A stretch of DNA of 64,000 bases from Lachnospiraceae bacterium (GCA_017399685.1 JAFQBM010000045.1:1-64000), one strand, 5' to 3'. Positions 1 to 9,251 are shown, counted from the first letter of the stretch. The notes: generated by a model not told the origin, from the letters alone. A program made the numbers and translations.

Positions 1-141
1 TTGAGAGCAAGCTTTAATGAGGATATTTTTACATTCTTAGATGTTTACTTGCCAAATTATGATGAGCAGGTAAGAATTGGTGATATACTTTATGCTGTTG
101 AGTGCAAAATCCAAAAGAATAAGGAGATAAATGATTATTTA
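1..141. repeat. Inverted repeat arm 1 of invertible hsdS locus
   Basis: This 141-bp segment is the exact reverse complement of 807..947; I compared the arms base by base and found no mismatch. The match stops at base 142. On the left it reaches the window edge, so the full repeat may be longer. It encodes the central conserved segment of HsdS, beginning LRASFNEDIF and ending KEINDYL. Confidence 0.95.
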
Positions 142-801
142 GAAGAGATGGCAAAAGCCCTCTACGACTATTGGTTTGTGCAGCTTGATTTTCCTGATAA
201 GAACGGTAAACCATATAAATCCTCGGGTGGAGCTTTATTATACAATGAAGTTCTCAAGAAAGAGATTCCATTTGGATGGACTATTGATACTTTAGGTAAT
301 CTTTTATCCAAAGTGCCAAACTCAACAAAAATCCCGGCAACAGATTTTTGTGACAAGGGTTCCATCCCCATAATAGATCAATCTTCTGATTTTATCGCTG
401 GATATACAGATGATGAAACTAGTCTCTTGTCTAATAAAACAGGATATATTGTATTTGGAGATCATACAAGAGTTGTAAAATACATCCGTTTTCCATTTGC
501 AAGAGGTGCTGATGGCACACAAGTCATAAATTCAAATAACAGATGTATGCCTAATGAATTGTTCTATCAGGTGATAAAATCTATAGATTTATCCAACTAT
601 GGATATGCACGTCATTTTAAGTATTTAAAAGATACAATTATTGCTATACCAACCGCTAACTTGGCTGATATGTATGCCGAAAAAGTTGGAAAATGGTATG
701 AAAACCAAGTATCTATAATGAAAGAAAATATTGCATTATCCCAATTGCGTGACTGGCTCCTTCCGATGCTCATGAATAGTCAAGCCACCATCGGAGATTG
801 A
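1..801 (+). CDS. hsdS: HsdS specificity subunit, left-truncated; second-half cassette
   Basis: Type I restriction-modification specificity subunit, cut by the window edge. The frame is open at base 1, and the Leu-Arg-Ala-Ser it starts with lies inside a longer conserved segment in the other hsdS copy, so the TTG at base 1 is not a believable start. Residues 1-47 are the central conserved region encoded by the inverted repeat. Residues 48 to about 75 continue as the spacer helix (EEMAKALYDYWFVQ), and about 90-220 form a second target-recognition domain; the end (SQLRDWLLPMLM) is the distal conserved helix. It converges on and overlaps the minus-strand hsdS by 22 bases. Either it is the 3' part of a gene starting left of the window, or a silent cassette that inversion joins to the minus-strand gene. 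Confidence 0.85.
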   Translation: MRASFNEDIFTFLDVYLPNYDEQVRIGDILYAVECKIQKNKEINDYLEEMAKALYDYWFVQLDFPDKNGKPYKSSGGALLYNEVLKKEIPFGWTIDTLGNLLSKVPNSTKIPATDFCDKGSIPIIDQSSDFIAGYTDDETSLLSNKTGYIVFGDHTRVVKYIRFPFARGADGTQVINSNNRCMPNELFYQVIKSIDLSNYGYARHFKYLKDTIIAIPTANLADMYAEKVGKWYENQVSIMKENIALSQLRDWLLPMLMNSQATIGD

Positions 802-1355
802 TATGATAAATAATCATTTATCTCCTTATTCTTTTGGATTTTGCACTCAACAGCATAAAGTATATCACCAATTCTTACCTGCTCATCATAATTTGGCAAG
901 TAAACATCTAAGAATGTAAAAATATCCTCATTAAAGCTTGCTCTCAAAGTCATAAAGGCATTATTAGTTACAGCTTTTCGGAATAAATCACTTCTAAAAT
1001 AAAATGCCATGTACTTTGGATATGCTATTCCTTCTTTTTTAGGTCTAAGTCGCTTTGTAAAGCCACTAAAAGTTGCTCTTGGATAATCTTTTGTTGCAAC
1101 ACAACTCATAGCCAATTCGTCAATCGTCTCACTTGTCCTAGTAATAAGCACATCTCCTGCTTTTATCGAATATATCTCCTGCTCTTTCTCATTTGTATCC
1201 ATCAAATCAGGTAATTCATCCGGCAAAAAATAATTGTTAAAAACAGTTCCAAACGAAACAAATGGTGCACCATGTCCAGCCTGTTCTTTCGTAGATGAAA
1301 TCCCAGAACTCATCTCATATAAATCAGATAATGCAAATTTCGTAATCTTACTCAT
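780..1355 (-). CDS. hsdS: HsdS specificity subunit, half-length in this orientation
   Basis: DNA-recognition subunit of a type I restriction-modification enzyme, here only 191 aa against roughly 400 for a two-domain HsdS. Residues 1 to about 135 form the first target-recognition domain, and about 137-183 are the central conserved region carried by the 141-bp repeat. Just past the repeat the frame runs through eight unrelated residues (SYQSPMVA) to a stop, so the second recognition domain is missing. Inverting bases 142-806 would extend it in frame through EEMAKALYDYW to SQATIGD, giving about 402 aa. The start overlaps the hsdM stop by 8 bases, so it is translated with hsdM. A half-length HsdS can sometimes dimerise into a functional unit; whether this one does is unknown. 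Confidence 0.9.
   Translation of the reverse strand: MSKITKFALSDLYEMSSGISSTKEQAGHGAPFVSFGTVFNNYFLPDELPDLMDTNEKEQEIYSIKAGDVLITRTSETIDELAMSCVATKDYPRATFSGFTKRLRPKKEGIAYPKYMAFYFRSDLFRKAVTNNAFMTLRASFNEDIFTFLDVYLPNYDEQVRIGDILYAVECKIQKNKEINDYLSYQSPMVA
807..947. repeat. Inverted repeat arm 2 of invertible hsdS locus
   Basis: Exact reverse complement of 1..141. It lies inside the minus-strand hsdS and codes for the central conserved region. Recombination between the arms flips the 665 bases between them and exchanges the recognition-domain cassette attached to hsdS. Confidence 0.95.
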
Positions 1356-2985
1356 ATTTCACCTTCTTCAACTGTTCCAAAATCTCTGTCTGCAATGCAT
1401 TTCCCTCAGCAAACAATTCAGTTAATTTCTCAGAATATCCATCCATTTTTTTCTGAAACTCTTCCTGTGTCAGCTCAACATATTCAATCTTTACTTCAAA
1501 ATACTGTCCTGCGCTGAATGAACATTTTTTCTGTTCCATCTTGTCATAATCTACAACCACAGAAAAATCATCTTTTGTTTCAAAGTTATTAAAGGTACTA
1601 ATAATATCCTCTATTTCTTCAGGCGATAAAACCGTTCTCTGGTTTTTTCCATCTACCTTAACCTTTGTTCCAAGTTTAGATGCATCCATCAAGATTGCTT
1701 GCTCATACTTCTTGGAATTGTCCAAAAATAATACAGATACATTTGTTCCTGTCGTAGCAAAAATATTGCTTGGCATTGAGACAACACCTCTGAGCATTCT
1801 GTCTTCAACAATACGTTCTCGTATTTTCTTAGGAATTCCTGTTCCTGCTGTTAGAAATCCTGTTGGAACTACTACAGCTGCTCTGCCACCATTCTCCTTC
1901 ATAGAAAAAATAATGTGCTGTAAGAACATCTGATAGATTGCCATACTGTCTTTTTTCTTATTTGGTACATTAGGAACTCCAGCCCAAAATCTTTCTTTGT
2001 AAATGTCACCCGCAAGAGTATCTCTATTATCGGAAAAATCTACATTAAACGGAGGATTGCTGACAATGTAATCAAATTTCATCAATCCATTCTTCCGACG
2101 GTTCAAATGCTGCGGAGAAAGAAGTGTATCTCCATGCACCACATGACCAAGTGAATGTACCAAATTATTTAAGATAAGATTGAGTCTCAAAAATTCGTTA
2201 GACTTTTGAGAAATATCCTGTGTATAAATCGTACAGTTACTTTCACCAATTTCATGTGCAAGCGCAAGAACCAGAGTTCCTGAACCTGCTGCCGGATCAT
2301 ATACAGTTACATTCTGTGCCCCTTCCGGGACCATGATTCTTGCAATGATACTTGCAATAGAATGCGGTGTATAATATTCTGCATACTTGCCAAAATCCTT
2401 GTTATAATCCTTAATCAGATACTCAAAAATAGTTGCAAAGAAGTCATACTTCTGTGAAAAAGCCTCTGCAAAACTGAATGTAACTAATTTATCAATCATA
2501 GCTTTGCAGAAATCAGACCTTCGATTTGACTCTGTTACGTTTTGAGATAAATTCTGATCAAATAGACGGATTTTATCTCCGGAACCCGTACTTACAGAGA
2601 ACACATCCAAGTTAGTGTTAGAAATATCCCATAATGTCGAATCAAACAATGCATTAAACTTCTCATCATTCTTATGATTGAAAAGATAGGATATAAAATG
2701 CTCTCTTTTAAGTTTTGCTGTAGCCGGTGGCAGAAGCATCAAAAGCATTTCATAGTCTTCTTCTGACATATCATTTAATGCCTGCTCCACATTCTCGGAA
2801 TCTTTTAGCTTTTCATCCGCCTGCTGTACCTCATAGAGGAACTTATCATTTAAAAACTTATACAAAAATATCTCTGTGATAATCTTATATTCACTACTGG
2901 CATTTCCAAGTCCAAAATTGGCACATACCGTCTTAAGATCATCAATCATCTGTTTTGTATTTGCTATTATTGTTTCTGTTGTCAT
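1348..2985 (-). CDS. hsdM: Type I restriction-modification methyltransferase subunit HsdM
   Basis: N6-adenine methyltransferase subunit that methylates the host site together with HsdS and forms the restriction complex with HsdR. About 545 aa, normal for the family. An N-terminal helical HsdM domain is followed by the methyltransferase core, with the SAM motif DPAAGSGTLVLAL near residue 235 and the catalytic motif IV NPPF near 320. I chose the ATG at 2985 (MTTETIIANTK), which overlaps the hsdR stop by one base (TGATG), over an upstream in-frame start 15 codons earlier inside hsdR. This is the middle gene of hsdR-hsdM-hsdS. Confidence 0.96.
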   Translation of the reverse strand: MTTETIIANTKQMIDDLKTVCANFGLGNASSEYKIITEIFLYKFLNDKFLYEVQQADEKLKDSENVEQALNDMSEEDYEMLLMLLPPATAKLKREHFISYLFNHKNDEKFNALFDSTLWDISNTNLDVFSVSTGSGDKIRLFDQNLSQNVTESNRRSDFCKAMIDKLVTFSFAEAFSQKYDFFATIFEYLIKDYNKDFGKYAEYYTPHSIASIIARIMVPEGAQNVTVYDPAAGSGTLVLALAHEIGESNCTIYTQDISQKSNEFLRLNLILNNLVHSLGHVVHGDTLLSPQHLNRRKNGLMKFDYIVSNPPFNVDFSDNRDTLAGDIYKERFWAGVPNVPNKKKDSMAIYQMFLQHIIFSMKENGGRAAVVVPTGFLTAGTGIPKKIRERIVEDRMLRGVVSMPSNIFATTGTNVSVLFLDNSKKYEQAILMDASKLGTKVKVDGKNQRTVLSPEEIEDIISTFNNFETKDDFSVVVDYDKMEQKKCSFSAGQYFEVKIEYVELTQEEFQKKMDGYSEKLTELFAEGNALQTEILEQLKKVKYE

Positions 2986-5900
2986 CAGGAAACCCAATCC
3001 CTTTCTAATATATATTCTTTTGACAGACAATTATCTATAAACATAAGCTGAGGTTTGTCTATTTTAACATTTTCTCCCATACATGCTCTCAAAATAATTG
3101 GTTGTAACGATTTAATGAAATAGTCCTCATTATCAAGGATATTCTCATTATGTGCAATCTGGTCATCTGCCTTGGATTTAACAGTCATTAAAATTTTATG
3201 TATAGTAATTGCATCTGCAATAGGTGGTGGACTACCCATAATTCTCTTATGAGTTCTCATGTATTTAACATCACCTGAATACTTCGCCGCAAGCATACGG
3301 TCTGCAAGATTTCTTTTTTCTGCCTTCTTTTTCAAAGCATCCAGTTCCCCCATCATCTGCTTCATTTCATCTGCTGTGAGTTCCTCAATATTTTTCTTCT
3401 TGAATACCCGCTTTAATTCATCAAGAAGTGAAATGTATTCAGGATCTTTTGGATCAAGGCATCTGTCTACAATTTCTCTTCTTGTTTTTTCCAAGCTATC
3501 TCGAAATGCATCAGCAATGATAAGTTCTTCTTCTTTTATTTTACGGAATTGGAAATCAATCTGATCCAATGCCATATTGAGTACCTGTGACATATCCTCT
3601 GATGAATCAATGCTATTTTTTAAGTTAATAATGCTAATCCGATTATTGACCTCATTCAGACACTTGATTGCATTCTCGACATTGAAATGTTCATATAAGT
3701 CCTCATACCCATACAAACGGATCAGATTATACATTGCCTTATAATTTTCTAATGCCTGTCGCAAATCAAGTAACTGCTTCTTATCATCAATCTCGCTGAT
3801 TTGATTAATGAAATTGACTATATTGCTTGTATCATATAGAAAAAGCTGGTTCTTCACATCATTCAGATCTTTTTCAATATCTTCTTTACTCTTGAAAATA
3901 TTGCTATAGTTCTGTACCTCATCTCCCAATTCTGATTGAAGTTCATCAAAATAAGCTTTATTGGTTTTATCAAACTCATCTTTGATGTTTGCAAAATCAA
4001 CAACATATCCATAATGATAACCTTTGTATGGACGATTTACTCTCGTTAATGTCTGAAGCAGATTATGTGCTTTAATCATTCGTGCCAAATACTGCTTTTT
4101 TAATCGAGGTGCATCAAAGCCGGTCAAAAGCATGTTATAGACTACCAAAATATCTATATTGCCTTTCTTAAACTCTTCCTGATCGTTTTTTCTATCCTGC
4201 TTTGTGCCTTCGTCATGAAGTACCAGTGCATGTGTATATACTGAAAAACGATTTAACTGCCTGTCCACTTCTCTTGCCTGCTCCGAAGAATCACAAACAA
4301 TCATTGCTCCAATAGAAGAATCTAATGCTGTTCTGCCTTCCCCGAAATCATGGATGATATAATCAACCATCTTCTCTACAAATTTAGGATGAGCATATAA
4401 ATCTTTCCTTGCTATGCTTCCCTGTCTTACAATTTGATCAAGTGTATCATTCATCTGATTCTTATAGGTAGTCTCTATCTCCTCGCGAATCAGCTTTAAG
4501 GTATAACCATCCGCAATTGACTGATTATAATAATATTTGTGAATATAATTACCAAATACATCTTTTGTATTGTATCCATCTCCAATAAGCGGTGTACCTG
4601 TAAGTGCTATCTGCACTGCATCTCTATCCGACGCCATGAGGTTTGCCAGAAATGATCCTGTTGGATTATAACTTCTGTGTGCCTCATCCAAGAAGTAAAC
4701 TCTCTGTACATCCACATTATAATCAGATGGCTTAGTCACAGAATCCTTGGAAAACTTCTGAATATTGATTACTGTCATTGTCACTTTTCCACTGGTATTT
4801 GACTCTCCGGGATTTGTAATGTCTGTAATAAACTCTTCTTTGTCTTTTATCAATTTTACTTTTAGACCTCTGGCTTCAAATTCGTTCTTCGCCTGCTCCG
4901 CTAAATCTAAACGATCCACTATAAAATAAAACTTGGCAATCTTACCCTCTTCTTTACTAAAATAGTCGGTCAGGAATCTTACGTTGGAATATGTAAGTGC
5001 TGTCTTCCCACTTCCCTGTGTGTGCCAAATTACACCTTTCCTAACTCCTTCTCGCAATTTATCTCGAATCGCCAATGTTGCAAACAACTGAGGATAACGC
5101 ATAATATGCTTCTCTATCTCTGAAATCCCATCTTTGTTGGTTGTGGTTTTATAACATATTCCATACTTTAATAAAAACAATAATCTTTCTTTTGTATATA
5201 AAGATGTAATAATACGATTTGTAGGTGAGTCTTCCGATAAGGAAGATGCATACTCCGGAGTTCCTTTAATGGAAATCAGATTTGTATCACTTAAAATAAA
5301 AGCTTCGTTCTCCGAATCAATTGCTTTCATTTTTGCCTTTAATTCGTCTTCCCTCTGCTCACGAAACTTGCTAAAAAACATTCTCTTGTAACTGCTGGAA
5401 GCATAAAAAGCTCCTTGGATTGGTTCAATATCAGAGTCATCATATTCATTGTTATTAGAAAACACTGTAAACTGAGTGATTCCAACAAACCGACGATAAA
5501 TCTTATTTCCAAACCTTCTCTCCATACGACTTCGTTCTGTCAGAATACCCTCACGGTTATTATGACGCTTGACCTCTATAAATGATAATGGCATTCCATT
5601 AATCAGCACAACAATGTCCGGACGAAAATTGTCATCACCATTTTCATATGGTAATTCAGTTACAACTGTATAATCATTCTGTGTTCCGCTTATATCATTA
5701 AAATCAATCAGCTTTATTCCATCAATATCTGATTGCAATATCTGAAAAAATGATTTTCCAAGATCATCATTATCTAATTTAATCTTTAGTTCTCCTATAA
5801 TCTTCTTTGCATCAGCAAGTGTTAATTCTGTTTGATTAATTCGATTAATTGCAGACAAAAACTGACTATAAAAAATGTTAGTATCACCATCATAGTCTAT

Positions 5901-5999
5901 GTTACGTTCTTTATCTTTAATTGACATATAGGTATATCCAAGCCTTGTAAAATGTACAAGTGCCGGAATCTTTACTCTGGAATCTTCTGGTCTTCCCAT
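2985..5999 (-). CDS. hsdR: Type I restriction endonuclease subunit HsdR
   Basis: ATP-dependent translocase and nuclease subunit, about 1004 aa. The N-terminal PD-(D/E)XK nuclease motif is visible as RPDIVVLINGMPLSFIEVKR around residues 125-145. The SF2 helicase core follows: Walker A HTQGSGKT near 325, FLDEAHRSY near 435 and the ALTGTPL motif near 465. The C-terminal part is helical and contacts HsdM. The start is ambiguous: ATG at 5999 has AAAGG five bases upstream, and an in-frame GTG at 6005 has GGAGG six bases upstream, so the two products differ by two residues. All motifs are intact. It follows a small HTH gene by about 27 bases. Confidence 0.95.
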   Translation of the reverse strand: MGRPEDSRVKIPALVHFTRLGYTYMSIKDKERNIDYDGDTNIFYSQFLSAINRINQTELTLADAKKIIGELKIKLDNDDLGKSFFQILQSDIDGIKLIDFNDISGTQNDYTVVTELPYENGDDNFRPDIVVLINGMPLSFIEVKRHNNREGILTERSRMERRFGNKIYRRFVGITQFTVFSNNNEYDDSDIEPIQGAFYASSSYKRMFFSKFREQREDELKAKMKAIDSENEAFILSDTNLISIKGTPEYASSLSEDSPTNRIITSLYTKERLLFLLKYGICYKTTTNKDGISEIEKHIMRYPQLFATLAIRDKLREGVRKGVIWHTQGSGKTALTYSNVRFLTDYFSKEEGKIAKFYFIVDRLDLAEQAKNEFEARGLKVKLIKDKEEFITDITNPGESNTSGKVTMTVINIQKFSKDSVTKPSDYNVDVQRVYFLDEAHRSYNPTGSFLANLMASDRDAVQIALTGTPLIGDGYNTKDVFGNYIHKYYYNQSIADGYTLKLIREEIETTYKNQMNDTLDQIVRQGSIARKDLYAHPKFVEKMVDYIIHDFGEGRTALDSSIGAMIVCDSSEQAREVDRQLNRFSVYTHALVLHDEGTKQDRKNDQEEFKKGNIDILVVYNMLLTGFDAPRLKKQYLARMIKAHNLLQTLTRVNRPYKGYHYGYVVDFANIKDEFDKTNKAYFDELQSELGDEVQNYSNIFKSKEDIEKDLNDVKNQLFLYDTSNIVNFINQISEIDDKKQLLDLRQALENYKAMYNLIRLYGYEDLYEHFNVENAIKCLNEVNNRISIINLKNSIDSSEDMSQVLNMALDQIDFQFRKIKEEELIIADAFRDSLEKTRREIVDRCLDPKDPEYISLLDELKRVFKKKNIEELTADEMKQMMGELDALKKKAEKRNLADRMLAAKYSGDVKYMRTHKRIMGSPPPIADAITIHKILMTVKSKADDQIAHNENILDNEDYFIKSLQPIILRACMGENVKIDKPQLMFIDNCLSKEYILERDWVS

Positions 6000-6026
6000 A
6001 AGCACCTTTCACCTCCAATACGTCAT

Positions 6027-6194
6027 CTAATTCTTCTTACGAGGGTCAGTCGGCTTTACCGCATCCTTTGGTAACAGCCAAGTTTTCCCTTTTTTCTCTG
6101 CACCAGGTACTCTGCCCTGACTACACAAAAGAGATATTCTTCTTGATGAAATACCCCATATTTTTGACATCTCTACCGTTGTTATGTAATCCAT
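6027..6194 (-). CDS. Small HTH (excisionase/MerR-like) DNA-binding protein
   Basis: A 55-aa protein consisting mostly of one helix-turn-helix (MSKIWGISSRRISLLCSQG) followed by a basic wing ending KPTDPRKKN, as in excisionase-like HTH proteins. I start it at 6194 because GGAGG sits six bases upstream of that ATG; a longer frame back to 6308 lacks such a site and has a non-family sequence. It directly precedes hsdR on the same strand, so it probably belongs to the restriction operon, possibly as its regulator. The regulatory role is inferred from position. Confidence 0.7.
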   Translation of the reverse strand: MDYITTVEMSKIWGISSRRISLLCSQGRVPGAEKKGKTWLLPKDAVKPTDPRKKN

Positions 6195-6362
6195 GATTTT
6201 CCTCCAAACGATACAATAAGCCCAATATAAGTATATTCCTTTATCGGAATAGTTGCAACAATAAAAATGAAATAAATATCCTTCCCATTCAATCCCATCA
6301 TTTATCAACTAACCAAATTTTTCGCACAAAAAAGGCGCAGAATTTCTCCCACGCCCTCCATA

Positions 6363-6581
6363 CTATCTTGCATTGTCATTCTTTTGTACTGCTACTTTCT
6401 TCATATTCGGCTTTATTTCTCGATTGCTTTTCTCCATATACGCCTCAAACGCCTCAGCACCATACGCATAATCTTTCTCTGATACTAATGCGATTGCCTG
6501 TGGCTGTACTGTCTCTTTACTTTCCTGATGTGTCTTCTCATACAGTTCATCCCATTTTTTCTCCATCTTCTGTAACTCCAT
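6363..6581 (-). CDS. Hypothetical 72-aa protein, mobile-element remnant
   Basis: A charged, helical 72-aa frame (start MELQKMEKKWDELY, end VAVQKNDNAR). It starts four bases after the truncated sortase stop. The phrase EKDYAYGAEAFEAYMEK resembles small accessory proteins of conjugative elements, but I cannot name a family. Given its decayed surroundings it may be a C-terminal scrap of a larger gene. Confidence 0.4.
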   Translation of the reverse strand: MELQKMEKKWDELYEKTHQESKETVQPQAIALVSEKDYAYGAEAFEAYMEKSNREIKPNMKKVAVQKNDNAR

Positions 6582-6585
6582 ATCC

Positions 6586-6996
6586 TTAGCCAGATTTTCC
6601 CTTCTGCTTTACTGCCTTTACAATTTCAGCAGCCTTTCCTTTTTCACCTAGCCCCGCAGTTTCCGTCATATGACCAATGGCATACCTTATCTGCGAATTG
6701 CCTGTTCCCTCCAATACCGGGTATCTGATATCTATGACTTCAATCTCAATAATGCCAATGACATCTTCCCCTGAAAGTAAGGCTGCATCTTCTTGACTAA
6801 GGGCGGTCTGCTCTTTGCCCTCTTCTTTCGATTCCTCTGTCTCATCTTCATTGTCCTCCAGTGTCTTTTCAAACTGTTCTATCAGCTTGTCTGTCTCATT
6901 CTGACCATGAAAATGGTAGTAAAAAGGGACTGCCAGTAAAACAATCCCTGTAACGATACATATACTCACAAATATTCTTTTTATTTTCTTTCCCAT
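6586..6996 (-). pseudogene. Truncated sortase (N-terminal part only)
   Basis: A 136-aa frame that starts like a class B/D sortase: a basic N-terminus, a membrane segment at about residues 9-26, an acidic linker (about 40-70) and the start of the sortase barrel, DVIGIIEIEVIDIRYPVLEG, followed by RYAIGHM. The catalytic part with the conserved His, the TLxTC cysteine and the Arg is absent. After about residue 117 the sequence turns into an unrelated lysine-rich tail (KAAEIVKAVKQKGKSG), which suggests a deletion fused it to another fragment. It cannot be an active transpeptidase. Confidence 0.7.
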
Positions 6997-7033
6997 ATAC
7001 TGACCACCTCCATGGTCGAAGCATTGTTAATAG

Positions 7034-7381
7034 TTACCTTGTATATCCATTCCCACCTGTGCGGTATGGACTTTTCTCCTCTGCCACATTGGCAGCAATA
7101 TCCTTATCCTCTGAGGCAGCAAGGTACACATCCTCCACCTTGCCATTTTCAAGGTCAAGCTGTGCATTCAGCTCATACTGTCTTGCAATCTTACTCTTTA
7201 GCTCTTCCTCATAGGCAAATGGCTTTTCATACTCTGCTTTGGATGCTTCCATATCAAGCCTGTAGGATTCGATTTTTTTCTCAAGAAAATCAATGTTCTC
7301 ATCAATGTCGTTGAACAGATTCTCAAGCTTTACCATATTGTGTATAGAGAGAATTTGCCAGATACGCACTTTGTAATACAA
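7034..7381 (-). pseudogene. C-terminal fragment of a large conjugative-element methylase/helicase protein
   Basis: A 115-aa frame. From about residue 16 it reads MVKLENLFNDIDENIDFLEK followed by a long coiled coil (ASKAEYEKPFAYEEELK, ARQYELNAQLDLENGK). From memory this coiled coil is the tail of the very large N6-methylase/SNF2-like proteins of Firmicutes conjugative elements. The rest of that protein is missing, so this is a leftover. No ribosome binding site supports independent translation. Confidence 0.55.
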
Positions 7382-7429
7382 GTGCCTCTGGTTAGGGGAT
7401 TCCCCCTAAAACCCTGCCCTTTATATAGT

Positions 7430-7516
7430 GTTAACTGAATTTTTCAGTTAACTTTTTGAAAGTCAGTTGACTTTTTCAGTTACTTTTCGCAGAGTCAACT
7501 GACTTTTTCAGTTAAC
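7430..7516. repeat. Cluster of short palindromic/direct repeats
   Basis: 7430..7452 is a perfect 9-bp inverted repeat (GTTAACTGA and TCAGTTAAC around a 5-base loop). The phrase CTTTTTCAGTTA then recurs near 7471-7482 and 7503-7514, each preceded by GTCARYTGA-type sequence. Three related units therefore fit in under 90 bases, just downstream of the tnpV-like gene. They could be a protein-binding array or a transposon-end remnant. Confidence 0.7.
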
Positions 7517-7528
7517 CTGTAAAATCAC

Positions 7529-7912
7529 TTAATGATAATGGAACACCACATCCTGTAAAACCATTTCTTCTGCCATTTGCTTTGCCTGTTCTCGTACTTT
7601 CCACATTTCCATAGTGGTATTACCTGCCTTGAATCTATATTCTGTCAGATATTGATTCATAATAGCATCCAACATTTCATATGCCTCACTATTTACTTCC
7701 AATGCTTTCCTCTTTAATCTTCCTCTGTGAAATAAATTTCTGTATCTGTCAGGCTCATTAGACTTTATATAATCAATCCAAATCAAACCATACTTCCCTA
7801 CCCAGATATCCTTCTCCTCATTATCACAAAAAATAATATCAGGGTAAAAAATTCCATCCATCTCCGTATATGTACCACCTAAAAATTCATAAATTGATAA
7901 TTCTCTGCTCAT
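7529..7912 (-). CDS. TnpV-like transposon-encoded protein
   Basis: A 127-aa protein resembling TnpV, a small protein of unknown function carried by clostridial transposons and conjugative elements. Signature: YEFLGGTYTEMDGIFYPDI at the N-terminus, then a WVGKYG...YIKSNEPDRYRNL segment and a helical C-terminus. The start at 7912 (MSRELSIYEF) has AAAGGAGG eight bases upstream; the longer frame to 7939 does not. It marks this stretch as former mobile-element DNA. No transposase is visible beside it. Confidence 0.65.
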   Translation of the reverse strand: MSRELSIYEFLGGTYTEMDGIFYPDIIFCDNEEKDIWVGKYGLIWIDYIKSNEPDRYRNLFHRGRLKRKALEVNSEAYEMLDAIMNQYLTEYRFKAGNTTMEMWKVREQAKQMAEEMVLQDVVFHYH

Positions 7913-7939
7913 TGCATTGTCCTCCTTTAAACTTGTCAA

Positions 7940-8343
7940 ATAAAAATGACAGACATTGTATGCCTGCCACTACATCAGATAATTATTTTCTCCAAGAACA
8001 AATTTCTTCCAGTGATTACAATAAATATTTTCACTAAAACGCCTTGTTTTCTTCAATCCTTGTACACCATTTTTGACACCACTTTTACCAAAAACTACAC
8101 CATTTCACGATAAGTTACGATACTTCTCTAAAAATTCCATATTGTCAAAAAACCTTGGAAACACACCATTTCCCGAGGTTTTATCATCATCCCCTTTATT
8201 CCATTAACATTTGTTTCTAAAATGTTAATCGCTGATTCGTACCCACATAAACCAGAAAACACCGTCTATATTGATAGCAGTTTTTATCAATGTAAACAGT
8301 GCTGATTTCTTTTTTCAGTATCTATACCACCAATAATATTTTT
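7940..8343. other. Non-coding stretch, decayed
   Basis: About 400 bases with no supportable gene. The phrase ACACCATTT recurs a few times, but I see no ordered repeat, promoter or RNA. Probably decayed mobile-element DNA. Confidence 0.5.
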
Positions 8344-8664
8344 TTATTTATCAACTCCGGCCCTTTTTCTGGCCTCCATTGTTGCATTTTGAGCATTTCT
8401 TAAACCCTGTTCTACCATAGCGTTCTGTTCCTTCGAACGTTTTTCTGTTTCCGCAGCATTTTTCTCTTCTCTTGCTTTTTGTTCTGCTGCTAATCTTTCT
8501 CTTGCTTCTTCTACAGACTCTTCGTCTTTAGTCAGAAAACTGTCTACAAATTTATCTGCTATCTTGTTAAATCCTCCAACTGCACTTTCTTCAATTTTTT
8601 TATATCCCCCGACTACCTTTTTTTCGATTTTTTCATTTACCTTTACTAATTTTGATTTTGCCAT
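8344..8664 (-). CDS. Small charged helical protein of unknown function
   Basis: A 106-aa protein with GGAG nine bases before the ATG. Residues 1-45 hold two related amphipathic units (KIEKKVVGGYKKIEES then AVGGFNKIADKF). The rest is a long charged helix rich in Ala, Glu, Lys and Arg (about 55-105), likely coiled coil. I recall similar proteins as common uncharacterised products of gut Firmicutes. There is no signal peptide or membrane segment, no cysteines and no catalytic motif. Confidence 0.65.
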   Translation of the reverse strand: MAKSKLVKVNEKIEKKVVGGYKKIEESAVGGFNKIADKFVDSFLTKDEESVEEARERLAAEQKAREEKNAAETEKRSKEQNAMVEQGLRNAQNATMEARKRAGVDK

Positions 8665-8838
8665 TTTCTTTATCTCCTTTTTTGTTTTTGATTTGTTTCA
8701 TTTCAGGTAATAAAATAACAGACAATTATTTGCGTACTGTTTAAAATTTGTTTCTAAAATATTACTATTGAAAGCATAAATGCTGTTATTTTTGTTTTCA
8801 AAATGTTAATAAAAATAACATGCAAAAGACATAATTAG

Positions 8839-9251
8839 TATGATATCTCATGTAGACAAGTGGCTCATTTATCAACTTATTTTCAAGGTACTCATATTGA
8901 AACTACCTTTATGCTCGATAAGTATTGTGGTCTTAGAATCAATCTATTCTGTCTGATGTAGATAGTAACAAAATATCAAATCTGCAACTCATCAACTCTT
9001 TAGATGATGGAAAGATACACACCATCAATTCTATAAAATATCATACCCGAAGAATCAAGGAATTACACAATATAACATTTAAGTATCATTACCTAAGACA
9101 TACTTATACCACAAAATTAGCCATGCTCAATACACCAATGCATATTCTTTATAATCAAATAGGGCATGCATCTAGTAATGTAACACAGAGATATTATCTA
9201 GGTAATTCCAAAGAAGGGTTAGATATCTTAAAAATAATCTTAATCAAATAA
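8839..9251 (+). pseudogene. Tyrosine recombinase/integrase, C-terminal half, frameshifted
   Basis: Remnant of a phage/ICE-type tyrosine recombinase. The first frame, open from 8839, reads VAHLSTYFQGTHIETTFML then DKYCGLRI, matching the region around the first catalytic Arg. It breaks near 8950 and continues in another frame from 8952 through HYLRHTYTTKLAML (second Arg box), IGHASSNVTQRYY (His box and tyrosine) to a stop at 9249. The N-terminal DNA-binding part is missing. It could once have mobilised this island or driven hsdS inversion; as it stands it is dead. Confidence 0.75.
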
